Below are positions 25,899 to 34,273 of a stretch of DNA of 64,000 nt, piece by piece. Every line of letters starts with the position of its first letter. The first letter of the stretch is position 1. Origin of the DNA: PALSA-693 sp963834725 (GTDB lineage Bacteria > Actinomycetota > Acidimicrobiia > Acidimicrobiales > Palsa-688); NCBI GenBank assembly GCA_963834725.1, contig CAWICN010000001.1, forward strand, positions 4,216,001 to 4,280,000, written 5' to 3'. The notes beneath the pieces are model-generated. The model was not told the origin of the DNA, searched no databases, and saw nothing but the letters and a program-made list of their open reading frames with translations. Made by a program: the position numbers and the translations under genes.

Positions 25899-26482
25899 AT
25901 CAAGGCCAGATAGATCCAGGGCCGATAGATCAAGGGCAGATAGATCCAGGGCAGATAGATCCGGGGCAGATAGACGAGGAACCATCAGCCCGGCGGTTCG
26001 CGGCCGCCGCCGGGCTGCTCCAGGCGGTGGGGACAGAGCCTCGCCTGCGCATCCTGTGGGCCCTTTTGCACGCCCAGCACTCGGTCAACGAGCTGGCCGC
26101 CCATCTCGGCGCCAACCCGCCGGCCGTGTCACAGCATCTCGCCAAACTGCGAGAACTGGGGTTGGTCACAACCCGGCGGGAGGGCAACTTCATCTTCTAC
26201 GCATGCGATCACCCCCACGTGCGGGCTCTGGTCAGCGAGGCGCTCTCGCACACCGAACATTCTCGTGAGCGGGCCAAAGAGGCGGCGCCACCGGCGAAGC
26301 CCGCCCATGCAGTGCCAGCCCGTGGAGTGTCCGCCCATGCAGCGCCTGCGCATCGAGTGCCAGCCCAACCAGCGCCAGCCCAGCCAGCGCCAGCCCAGCC
26401 CATGCCAGCCCAGCCCGTGCGAGCTCAACCCGTGCCAGGCCAGCCAGCGCGAACCCAGGCGACGAGGCGAGCGAGAGTATGA
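25883..26482 (+). CDS. ArsR/SmtB family metal-responsive repressor
   Basis: 199 residues. The winged helix is clear: LLQAVGTEPRLRILWALLHA, then ANPPAVSQHLAKLRELGLVT, then EGNFIFYAC. It is flanked by two low-complexity arms. The N-terminal QIDPG/QIDQG repeats are encoded by five 15-bp DNA repeats at 25897-25971, and the C-terminal tail is PAQPAPAQP-like. No Cys pair is seen in the recognition helix; a C-terminal His-rich site is possible. It overlaps the CDF transporter by 4 bp, so it very likely represses that gene and is released by metal. Confidence 0.85.
   Translation: MTVQTDQGQIDPGPIDQGQIDPGQIDPGQIDEEPSARRFAAAAGLLQAVGTEPRLRILWALLHAQHSVNELAAHLGANPPAVSQHLAKLRELGLVTTRREGNFIFYACDHPHVRALVSEALSHTEHSRERAKEAAPPAKPAHAVPARGVSAHAAPAHRVPAQPAPAQPAPAQPMPAQPVRAQPVPGQPARTQATRRARV
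25897..25971 (+). repeat. In-frame 15-bp tandem repeat, 5 units
   Basis: Unit AGATCCAGGGCAGAT with small variations, inside the ArsR coding region and adjoining its operator. Because the unit is a multiple of three, copy-number change would lengthen or shorten the N-terminal arm without a frameshift. Confidence 0.75.
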
Positions 26483-27576
26483 GCAGTCCCGACCACCGCC
26501 ACGAGCCGACCTCGGTCCGGCCCCATCGCCACGCTGGGGCCGGTCATCATGGTCACGATCATCCTCACGCGGCGGGAGCCGGGGGAGTGGGAGCGCACGT
26601 GAAACGGATCATTCACGGGCACAGCCATGATCCTCAGGGGTCGCTCGACACCGAACTCATGGTGAGCAAGGCAGGGACCAGGGCGCTGGCTATCAGCTTC
26701 GTCGGTCTGCTGATTACTGCCATCGCCCAGCTCATCGTGTTTGCCGCGAGTGGATCCGTCGGTCTGCTCGCCGATACCATCCACAACTTCGCCGATACCC
26801 TGACCGCCGTCCCCATCGGCCTGGCGTTTCTCGTCGCTCGGCGCCGGCCGACCCGCCGCTACACTTACGGCTACGGACGGGCCGAAGACCTGGCCGGGGT
26901 TGCGGTCCTCGTGGTGATGGCCCTCTCCGCCAGTCTGGCTGCCTGGGAGGCCATCGATCGGCTGATCCATCCTCGTGGTGTCAGCCATCTCGGATGGGTG
27001 GCCCTCGCCGGGGGCATCGGATTTTTGGGAAACGAGCTGGCCGCTCGGTATCGCACACGCGTCGGAACCCGGATCGGCTCCGCGGCCTTGGTGGCCGATG
27101 GCCGTCATGCCCGAACCGACGGGTTCACCAGCCTGGCCGTGGTCCTCGGCGCGCTCGGGGTGGCGCTGGGCTGGCCTCGAGCCGATCCTGTCGTCGGGCT
27201 GGCCATCACCATCGCCATTCTTGGTGTTCTGCGACAGGCGGCCGGAGACGTCCTGCTCCGGATGCTCGGCGGCGTCGACCCCCGCCACGTCACTGAGGTC
27301 GAACAGCGGGCTGCCAGCGTGCCCGGAGTGCAAGCTGTCAACAACGTCCGGCTGAGCTGGCTCGGCCATCAACTGCGGGCCGAGATCAACATCATGGTCG
27401 ATCAAGACCTCTCGGTCTCCCGTGCCCACCAGATCTCCGAAGCGGTCCGCCACGACCTGCTCCACCACATCCCCCGGCTCACCGACGTCGCAATACACAC
27501 CGATCCTTGCGGCCATGACGGCACCGACCATCACGCCATCACCGCCCACCACGCCACCCCTTCCGCCCCGGGGTGA
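26479..27576 (+). CDS. Cation diffusion facilitator (Zn/Co/Ni efflux)
   Basis: 365 residues. A His-rich N-terminus (HRHAGAGHHGHDHPH) precedes six membrane helices. The metal-site motifs HNFAD (helix II; ADTIHNFADT) and HARTD (helix V; DGRHARTDG) are both present. The C-terminal cytoplasmic domain ends in another His-rich segment (HDGTDHHAITAHH). These proteins exchange cytoplasmic Zn2+ or similar ions for protons. It is co-translated with the ArsR regulator. Confidence 0.93.
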   Translation: MSSPDHRHEPTSVRPHRHAGAGHHGHDHPHAAGAGGVGAHVKRIIHGHSHDPQGSLDTELMVSKAGTRALAISFVGLLITAIAQLIVFAASGSVGLLADTIHNFADTLTAVPIGLAFLVARRRPTRRYTYGYGRAEDLAGVAVLVVMALSASLAAWEAIDRLIHPRGVSHLGWVALAGGIGFLGNELAARYRTRVGTRIGSAALVADGRHARTDGFTSLAVVLGALGVALGWPRADPVVGLAITIAILGVLRQAAGDVLLRMLGGVDPRHVTEVEQRAASVPGVQAVNNVRLSWLGHQLRAEINIMVDQDLSVSRAHQISEAVRHDLLHHIPRLTDVAIHTDPCGHDGTDHHAITAHHATPSAPG

Positions 27577-27799
27577 GCCAACGGATCGACAACGCGGGGG
27601 GTGAGCCTGCCGGCACGTCGACACCCGGGCTGACCCATCGGCGTCGGTCCTTGTCGGGCTGATCGCCGCGCTCACGCGGCGGGAGTTCCCCGGGCCGGCC
27701 CGGCCCGGCCCGACGGTGGCCCGTTGGTCTAACATCAAGTCCGCTCCGCTTGCCGCCTGACGCGGGAGAGACCGAAATGGTACGAGGGGTGGCCTTTCT

Positions 27800-28183
27800 G
27801 TGACCGTCGAACACTGGAAAAGCGAGCCCGATGACCACGACTTCCCGGCCGCCGCCGACTATCTGAGCCTCGTGTTAGAAGAGGACGAGGTGGCGGCTAC
27901 GGTGAAGGCTCTGCAAGCCGCCCCGTTATCCCATCGAAAAGCAAAGGATCTCCTGCGCGCCAGCCAGCTCGCCCTGCTCGCTCCGGACAATGTCCACGTG
28001 GCCAAGGATCTGGGCAAGGTTAAATCGGGGGAAAAGCTGTCGCCGGTCCTGTTGATGCGTGGCCACGCGGGCGGGAAGGTTCCCCTCGTGGTCGCCGACG
28101 GCTATCACCGGATCTGTGCGAGCTACCACCTGGACGAGGACGCTGACATTCCGTGCCGGATCGTCAGCCCTCCAAAGACGTGA
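27800..28183 (+). CDS. ParB-like domain protein
   Basis: 127 residues. The C-terminal part, SGEKLSPVLLMRGHAGGKVP then VVADGYHRICASYHLDED, has the ParB/sulfiredoxin-type nucleotide-binding core (DGYHRI). The N-terminal segment is acidic and helical. It lacks the HTH of real partition proteins, so a chromosome-segregation role is unlikely. The GTG at 27800 is used. It is followed 35 bp later by a perfect palindrome that could terminate it. Confidence 0.7.
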   Translation: MTVEHWKSEPDDHDFPAAADYLSLVLEEDEVAATVKALQAAPLSHRKAKDLLRASQLALLAPDNVHVAKDLGKVKSGEKLSPVLLMRGHAGGKVPLVVADGYHRICASYHLDEDADIPCRIVSPPKT

Positions 28184-28218
28184 ACATGGGCGCCCGGTCG
28201 TCGGCGCTCGGACGGGCC

Positions 28219-28263
28219 ATTGTGCTATAAAACCCGCGTATTACGCGGGTTTTATAGCACAAT
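28219..28263. terminator. Perfect 45-bp palindrome, copy B
   Basis: Arms of 22 nt (ATTGTGCTATAAAACCCGCG...) around one central T. Between the convergent ParB-like and hydrolase genes, the inner part AAAACCCGCG...CGCGGGTTTT can act as a bidirectional intrinsic terminator. The outer TTGTGCTA/TAGCACAA arms and the related copy at 24547-24591 suggest a repeat family as well. Confidence 0.65.
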
Positions 28264-28335
28264 CCCCGCGACTCGCGTCGGGGAAAAGCCGCCACGACAC
28301 CTTTCGAATGCTCGACCAGGCGGCGCCAGCTTATC

Positions 28336-29121
28336 TCAACGTTCCTTGAACCACTCGGGTAGCGACTGGTGCAGAATCGTTGCCGGAGCGGCCTCCGCCC
28401 TCTGCCAGTGTCGTTGCAGCGCCTCGGCCGCCTGGCCCGGCCGCTCGGCTGGCCAGAAATGGTGGGCGTCGAGGGTCACGACCTGAGCGCCCATCCGGGC
28501 CGCCATCCGCCGGCCCATTTCCACCGGCACGATGAGATCGAGTTCGCCCCAAATGATCAGGCTGGGGATCACGATGTTGGCGAGATCGTCTACCCACTCG
28601 CGGCCCACGTTGATGGCAGAGCGGTAGAGCGAGAGCGTTACCTTCCGGTTCCACGGGTTCAACCATGACATCTGGCGGGCGACACTCTCCGGCATACCGG
28701 CATTGGCGACGAACATGGAGACGAGGGAATCGGCGTCGAGCTCGTCCATCCATCGCTCGCCGGACCCGGCCTGGTTCCACACTCGCCACAGGGCGTGAAG
28801 GGGCCAGTGCGGGTCGATCGGGCCGTTACCGGCCGCCACGCTGCGCAGCAGATCGGGGCGGAGAGAGGCCGCCCGCAGCGAAAACAGGCATCCCCAGTCG
28901 TGGCCCACAAGATGGACGGGCCCGCTGCGCTCGTACTCGTGTTCGAGCCGACCGATCAGCCAGTCGACGTAGTCCTCTTTCGTCGCCAGCCATCCGTCCG
29001 GCGGGGGCTCCTTGAAGCCGGGAAGGTCGAGGGCGATGACGTCATCGCGGTCAAGCACGTCCATCAGTGGCCGCCAAAGGGCGCTCGTCATTGGAACGCC
29101 GTGGACCAGGATGATGCTCAT
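28336..29121 (-). CDS. Alpha/beta hydrolase, dehalogenase/epoxide-hydrolase-like
   Basis: 261 residues. The oxyanion region is LVHGVPMTSALW. The nucleophile elbow GHDWGCLF has Asp in place of Ser, as in haloalkane dehalogenases and epoxide hydrolases. The cap is around NPWNRKVTLSLY, and the catalytic acid/His region runs IWGELDLIVPVEMG to LDAHHFWPAERP. Substrate unknown. It converges on the ParB-like gene with the palindrome between them. Confidence 0.88.
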   Translation of the reverse strand: MSIILVHGVPMTSALWRPLMDVLDRDDVIALDLPGFKEPPPDGWLATKEDYVDWLIGRLEHEYERSGPVHLVGHDWGCLFSLRAASLRPDLLRSVAAGNGPIDPHWPLHALWRVWNQAGSGERWMDELDADSLVSMFVANAGMPESVARQMSWLNPWNRKVTLSLYRSAINVGREWVDDLANIVIPSLIIWGELDLIVPVEMGRRMAARMGAQVVTLDAHHFWPAERPGQAAEALQRHWQRAEAAPATILHQSLPEWFKER

Positions 29122-29330
29122 CCTGAGGACCCTATTCTCCTGAACATCGGTCCTCCACTGTGGCCTCGCTCATGCCGGTCGTCCGCAACCGTGCTCGCCA
29201 GCCGAACGCCATCGAGCACGGCCCCGCCCGTGCGAACAGCTGGTCCGAGCGCGAGGTGGCCAGCCGGATCAATCGTTGCAGGCCGGTGGGACCGGGCGCG
29301 GCGCGCCCGGTCCCTGACCGACAGGGGGGA

Positions 29331-30040
29331 TCACAGGTGAAGCTGCAACACCGTGTACTCGTCCCAGGTGGAGTTGGATCCACCGGGCTGCACCGGGTCG
29401 TACGGATTGCTGGCTGTCGGCCAGCCCTTTATCGTCGAGGTGGCGATCTGCGGTTTGCCGGGCTGCCAGTAGTGCGGGTTGGCGGTCAGGGTGATCCCCT
29501 GCGGCGTGAGCTGCTTGAGTATGTACGGGCCGGTGCCGATGGGGTTGGTATCGGGATAGGTCCCCGGGGAGGAGATCGACTGCCAGACGTGCTTCGGCAC
29601 GATGAGACTCTGGTCGGCATTGGCGTACAGCTGGGTGTAGGCGGGGCTGGTGAACGTCATCACCACTGTGTTGGCGTCCGGGCCAGTCACCCACGCCAGC
29701 TCGATGCCGTTGGAGTTGAGCGCGGCGTTGGATCTCATCAGGTTGAAGGTGTAGACGACGTCGGCGCTGCTGAATGGAGTGCCGTCATTCCACCTGATGC
29801 CCGGGTGAAGGTGAAAGGTCAGCGTCCTGCCGTCCGGGCTGAACGCGTACGACGTCGCCAGCCACGGATATACCGTTCCGGGCTTCAGGATGTCGAAATG
29901 CAGGAGTGGCTCGTAGATCATCGAGACGGCGCCCAGGGTGTAGGCGTCGCTGCTGGTCAGGAAGGGATTGAAGCCGCCGCTGATCGGGCCGGCGAGCGTG
30001 TTGCCTTCGACGGTGAGGGTGACCTTGGCCGGGCCGACCC
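29331..30040 (-). pseudogene. Family-5 ABC solute-binding protein, broken
   Basis: The frame from about 30015 to 29331 reads like the N-terminal third of an oligopeptide/oligosaccharide-binding lipoprotein: GGFNPFLTSSDAYTLGAVSM, SPDGRTLTFHLHPGIRWNDG, FSSADVVYTFNLM, IGTGPYILKQ, TANPHYWQPGKPQI. It stops after about 230 codons, where about 550 are expected. The Ser/Thr-rich lipoprotein linker (APPTTAAGTASTAGTTG) lies upstream in another frame. The permeases, regulator and beta-glucosidase nearby point to oligosaccharide uptake. Confidence 0.75.
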
Positions 30041-30212
30041 GGTCGTACCAGCGGTACTGGCCGTTCCGGCGGCCGTGGTGGGAGGCGCCGACCCTTTCGA
30101 CGAGCCACCACAGGTGGCGTCTCAGGACTGGTGGAAATAGGTTCCCGGACGCGGGTTCCAGGTCGTGATGGTAGCAGCGGGGTGTGACTCTCAGTCTCGG
30201 CTGGGCCGGTTG

Positions 30213-30758
30213 TCAGTGGGAGACGACGAGCAGTCCGGCGGGGGTGCGGGTGGCGCCAGTTGAGACGGATAGGGCGTGGAGCAAGCTGGCGCGCATGAGC
30301 GCTGAGGAGCCGTGGGAATCCAAGTCGACGATGGCCGCGTCAGCTACGCCTCGGTCGATGTCCCCGTTGTCGGCGAGGGCGAGCCCGGCTCGGGCGAGAT
30401 GTGCTCGCCGTCGGGGGTTGTCCACACGTTTGAGCGCCGGTTGGAGGTGCTCGTCGGCCGCGTCGGGGTCGTCATCATCGATGGCATAGCGGAGAGCTTC
30501 CAGCTCGGGCGACAGCAGCTTGGGCAACGGCAGCTGGATCGACAGGTGCCGGTCGGGCAGGTCGAGCATCTCGTCGAAGAGCTCGTGAATGTCGTCCTCG
30601 GATAGGCGGATGAGCCGTCGGGCGGCGTGGCGGGCTTCGGTGGCCAGGAACGCCCTGGCCAACTCCGTGTCGGAGGGTCCGTGGGGGACACCGCAGCAGT
30701 GCTTGGTCTTCTTCTTGCTGCCGCACCGGCAGGGCTGGTTGCGTCCGATCGCGCTCAC
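30213..30758 (-). CDS. SEC-C motif protein
   Basis: 181 residues. The N-terminal zinc-binding SEC-C box (GRNQPCRCGSKKKTKHCCG) is the same module that ends SecA. The remainder is helical and acidic (LSEDDIHELFDEMLDLPDRH). The function of stand-alone members is not known; zinc binding is expected. It sits between the broken binding protein and the permease on the same strand but does not look related to them. Confidence 0.8.
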   Translation of the reverse strand: MSAIGRNQPCRCGSKKKTKHCCGVPHGPSDTELARAFLATEARHAARRLIRLSEDDIHELFDEMLDLPDRHLSIQLPLPKLLSPELEALRYAIDDDDPDAADEHLQPALKRVDNPRRRAHLARAGLALADNGDIDRGVADAAIVDLDSHGSSALMRASLLHALSVSTGATRTPAGLLVVSH

Positions 30759-30863
30759 CGGGACCTCCTGTCCGCCCTGGTTCCATCCTGGCCCGCTGGC
30801 GTCTACCCGGCGCGGATGGTGCGCCCGGCCCTGGGAAACGCCAGCGGGACTGACGGGCTTGGT

Positions 30864-31952
30864 TCAGGCGCTGATGGCCTCGGCCTGTGAGGTCGTGGCC
30901 GTGCCCCCACGAGGTGCCCGGTGCACCAGGGTGTACCCCATCCGGGCGAGACGGGCGTCCGCTCGCCGCGTCACGTCGGCTGCCCGCAGGCGGGGATCAA
31001 TGAGCTCATCGAGCCCGAAGTTGGCCAGCGTCAGCCCGATCCCGAGCACGGCGATGCAAAGCCCGGGTGGGACGAACCACCACCATGCGCCAATGGCGAG
31101 GGCCTGGTCGCTCTGAGCCCAATAGAGCATGAGCCCCCAGCTCCATGCAGCGGACACGTTGACCAGACCAAGGAAATCGAGGGCGATCAGGGTAAGGACA
31201 GCGAACAGTACGGTGAAGAGGAAGCTGGAGGCCACCACGGCGGCTTCATTGGGACGATCTCGAACAGGATGATCCGCCACTCGCGCTCCCGAGCGATCCT
31301 GGCCCGCCTCGACATAGTCGCGTCGCCGTATGGAGAGGGTCTGAGCACGCAGGACCAGCGCGCCCCATGCCCACCCCGTGACGCTGATGACGAGGGCGAT
31401 GACGAACGGACCTCCTTTGGGAACAAAGAAGGTGAGCACGATCAGTAAAGGAAGGGCCGGGATGACGAGGAAGAGGTTGGCCAGCAGGGACAGGATGTCG
31501 TCCCACCAGCCACCGAGATATCCGGACGTGACGCCGACGCCGACCGAAAGGACGGTGGCGATCAGCCCAGCCAGGAAGCCGACCATCAGGGTCGTGCGGG
31601 TGCCGTCGAGGAGCTGGGACAGCACGTCCTGGGACGTTTGCGTCGTGCCCAGCCAGTGCGATGCAGACGGGCCGGCGAGCGACGGGCCGGTGGCGGCCGA
31701 GGGGTTATAGGGCGCCAGGCGGGGGCCGATCACGGCCATCAGCGCAAAGAAGGCGATGATCCCGAATCCGACCCAGGTCTTCTTGGACAGGTGACGTCGC
31801 ACCCGGCGCCGAATTGGGGTGGCGGGGACCAGGGAGGGACCCGTTGGCTCGGCGACAGAAGTGGCGTCGGCCAGGGCGGTGTCAGCCGGGTTTGGGACCA
31901 CGGCTGCCGCGCTCGCTGTGATCGAGGCGACCGGGGTGATCGGGGCGGTCAT
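30864..31952 (-). pseudogene. DppC-type ABC permease with scrambled EAA loop
   Basis: The 362-codon frame is open and has the expected helices (TWVGFGIIAFFALMAVIGPR, VGFLAGLIATVLSVGVGVTS, SSFLFTVLFAVLTLIALDFL). The cytoplasmic EAA loop, which must contact the ATPase, reads EAGQDRSGARVADHPVRDRP. The correct residues (ARIARERE, RIILFEIVP) are present in another frame at the same place. Two compensating indels near 31240-31310 explain this. The protein may be made but should not couple to its ATPase. Confidence 0.65.
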
Positions 31953-31953
31953 C

Positions 31954-32933
31954 TCACCCCTCCTGCCGGCTCCGCGGGTCGAGGACGAGGTACACCAGGT
32001 CGGCCAGGAAGTTGGCGCAGAGCACTACCAGAGTGATGACCAGGAAGATGCCTTGTATCAGCGGGTAGTCATCGCCGGTGACGGCGTTGAGAAGGGTGTT
32101 GCCGATCCCCGGGTAGGAGAAGACGATCTCGGTGAGCAGGGAGCCGGCGACCACGAAACCGAGCTGCAGGGCGAACCCTGCCAGGTTGGGCAGGATGGCG
32201 TTGCGCGCTGCGTAGGTGAAAACGACCCGCCGATTGGACAGCCCCTTGGCTCGGGCCACGAGGAAGTAATCCTCGTTGAGGGTGGTGATCATCATGTTGC
32301 GCATCCCCACCATCCACCCGGCCGTCGAGGCCAGCACGATCGTGAGCGCGGGCAGGATGCCGTGGGTGAGGACGCTGGTGATGAAGGCGCGGTTGAACCC
32401 GGTCGTCAACCCCTGCCGGTAGCCGCCGATGAGGGCAGCCAGTGCAGCTTTATGCCGAAGACGGTGATCAGCACCAGCCCCAGCCAGAAATAAGGGATAG
32501 CGGAAAAAAAGGTCGTCACGGGTAGAAGGGCGTCTGCCACCGTGCCCCGGCGCCAGGCCACGAAGACCCCGAGCAGCGTGCCCACCACGAAGCTGATCAA
32601 GCTCGCCAGGCCAACCAGTCCCAGCGTCCAGGGGAGGGTCTGGCCGATGACCGTTATGACCTTCGCCGCGTATTCGCTGGTCGACACACCCAGGTTCCCG
32701 TGCAAGAGCTGATTCCAGTAGTGCCAGTACTGGCTGAGAAGGCTGGCGCTGGTGTTGAGGCCGTACTGGGCTTTGAGGGCGGCGATCACGCCGGGCGAGG
32801 CCGTGCCGTGGAGCCGGTTGAGGGCGGCGTCGATCGGAGAACCCGGCATGAGCCGGGGCAGGAGAAAGTTGATGGTGAGGGCGGCCCACGCCGTCACCAG
32901 ATAAAAGAGGGCGCGGCGGAAGATAAACCTCAT
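31954..32933 (-). pseudogene. DppB-type ABC permease, frameshifted
   Basis: The first 165 codons (MRFIFRRALFYLVTAWAALT to LVLITVFGIKLHWLP) match DppB/OppB permeases. The rest (TAGWMVGMRNMMITTLNEDY, ARAKGLSNRRVVFTYAARNA, LADLVYLVLDPRSRQ) continues in a different frame from about 32430 to the stop at 31954. A single indel separates the halves. Its start overlaps the LacI stop by 4 bp, and its end is 2 bp from the DppC gene, so the locus was one operon. Confidence 0.8.
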
Positions 32934-34018
32934 ATCTGGAACCTCCAGGGCTCCAGGCCGAGCGGAGTGCGTGCTGGTTCGGGCTCAGGACAGCCGCAGC
33001 TGCCGCGCACCACCAGCTCCACCGGGAAGACCATCTCCCGGGTCGCGTCCGGCTCACCCTCCACCAGCGCCAACAGCAGGTCAACGGCCGCTGAGCCCAG
33101 CTGCTGGATGGGCTGGCGGACGGTCGTTAGTCCGGGATGCAGGTGGCGCACGACCGGCAGGTCGTCGAAGCCGGTCACGGCCAGGTCTTCGGGAACCCGG
33201 ATGCCAGCCCGCAGCAGCGCCTGCAGGGCGCCAATGGCCATCTGGTCGTTGGCGCAGACCACGGCCTCGGGTAGAGGCTGGCCACTGGCGAGCACCCGCT
33301 GGACGGCCCGGACGGCGCCACTGGATGTGTAGTCCGCCACCCAGGGATCGCCTTCGGCGCAGGTCGCACCGAGGGCCTCGGTCGCGGCCGCGAAGGCCTG
33401 CCGGCGGGTTGCGCTGTCGGGGCTGTCGTCGATGCCGCTCAGGAAGCTCAAACGCCGGTATCCATGCCCGGCCACCAGATGTTCGGCCACCGCCCGCATG
33501 GCGGCCACGTTGTCGACCCGGACGGTGGCCGCCGTCCGGGACCGGCCGCTTCCGGCGAGCAACACGATAGGGAAGCGCTTGGCGAGCGGCGCCACTCTGC
33601 GCTCGGGAAGCACCCGGTCGAGGATGATCAGGCCGTCGGTTAGGCCGGTGAGGCCCTGCACCGCGGAGCTGGTGTTGCTGTCGCCGACCCCACTGAGGAG
33701 CAGCGAGTACCCGCAACGGTGGGCGGCGAGCTCGGCGCCCCGTATGACCGAGTCGGTGAAGAGCAGGCTCTCCTGCTCGAGCTGCATCAGATCCTGCTCG
33801 GCGGGATGGCGAACGAAGACCAAACCGATGATCTTCTTGGATCGGCTCGACAGGCCGCGGGCGGAGCCATTGGGGACGAAGTGAAGCTCGCGCACGGCGT
33901 GCAGGACTCGCTCACGAGTTTCGGGGCGAGGATCGCTGCGGCCGTTGAGGACCCGCGACACGGTGGCGATCGAGACGCCCGCCCTCTGGGCCACGTCGTA
34001 AATCGTCGGTGAGGACAT
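32930..34018 (-). CDS. LacI family repressor
   Basis: 362 residues. The HTH is PTIYDVAQRAGVSIATVSRV followed by the hinge LNGRSDPRPETRERV. The sugar-binding domain includes GLVFVRHPAEQDL, VDNVAAMRAVAEHLVAGHGY, VVCANDQMAIGALQALLRAG and VTGFDDLPVVRHLHPGLTTV. The ATG at 34018 has a GGGGGG stretch upstream; earlier starts add unrelated residues. It heads the permease operon and faces the GH1 gene, with two GTAAGCGCTT sites between, so it should repress both directions until a beta-glucoside or similar sugar binds. Confidence 0.92.
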   Translation of the reverse strand: MSSPTIYDVAQRAGVSIATVSRVLNGRSDPRPETRERVLHAVRELHFVPNGSARGLSSRSKKIIGLVFVRHPAEQDLMQLEQESLLFTDSVIRGAELAAHRCGYSLLLSGVGDSNTSSAVQGLTGLTDGLIILDRVLPERRVAPLAKRFPIVLLAGSGRSRTAATVRVDNVAAMRAVAEHLVAGHGYRRLSFLSGIDDSPDSATRRQAFAAATEALGATCAEGDPWVADYTSSGAVRAVQRVLASGQPLPEAVVCANDQMAIGALQALLRAGIRVPEDLAVTGFDDLPVVRHLHPGLTTVRQPIQQLGSAAVDLLLALVEGEPDATREMVFPVELVVRGSCGCPEPEPARTPLGLEPWRFQI

Positions 34019-34091
34019 CCCACCCCCCGTTAGGTCCAATCTCCTGCTCCCCACTCGTGGGATGGGAATTCGGCTACTGAGCGCTATCGAT

Positions 34092-34103
34092 GTAAGCGCT
34101 TTC
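34092..34103. promoter_or_regulatory. LacI-family operator 1
   Basis: GTAAGCGCTTTC, a one-mismatch form of the LacI-family palindrome, in the divergent region about 75 bp upstream of the repressor start. Confidence 0.7.
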
Positions 34104-34180
34104 TGAGGAAAATACGTCAAGGCCCCCAGTGTGTCAAGGGATTCGCGTCACATAAGCAGGGGTATTTTCACCCTGGTCTT

Positions 34181-34192
34181 GTAAGCGCTTAC
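34181..34192. promoter_or_regulatory. LacI-family operator 2
   Basis: Perfect palindrome GTAAGCGCTTAC, about 80 bp upstream of the GH1 start. With operator 1 (89 bp apart) it could support looping or separate control of the two promoters. Confidence 0.8.
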
Positions 34193-34273
34193 GGAAAAGA
34201 GTAGCTCTAGTCAGTCGGCAGGGCTACCCAGCCCGGGGTCAATGGGCCCAGAGCGACGCTCAGGAGGTCACCG

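Noticed and set aside
27800..28183. Plasmid or chromosome partition ParB
   Set aside because: Only the small ParB-like nucleotide-binding core is present, with no HTH, no ParA partner and no parS-like site seen nearby.
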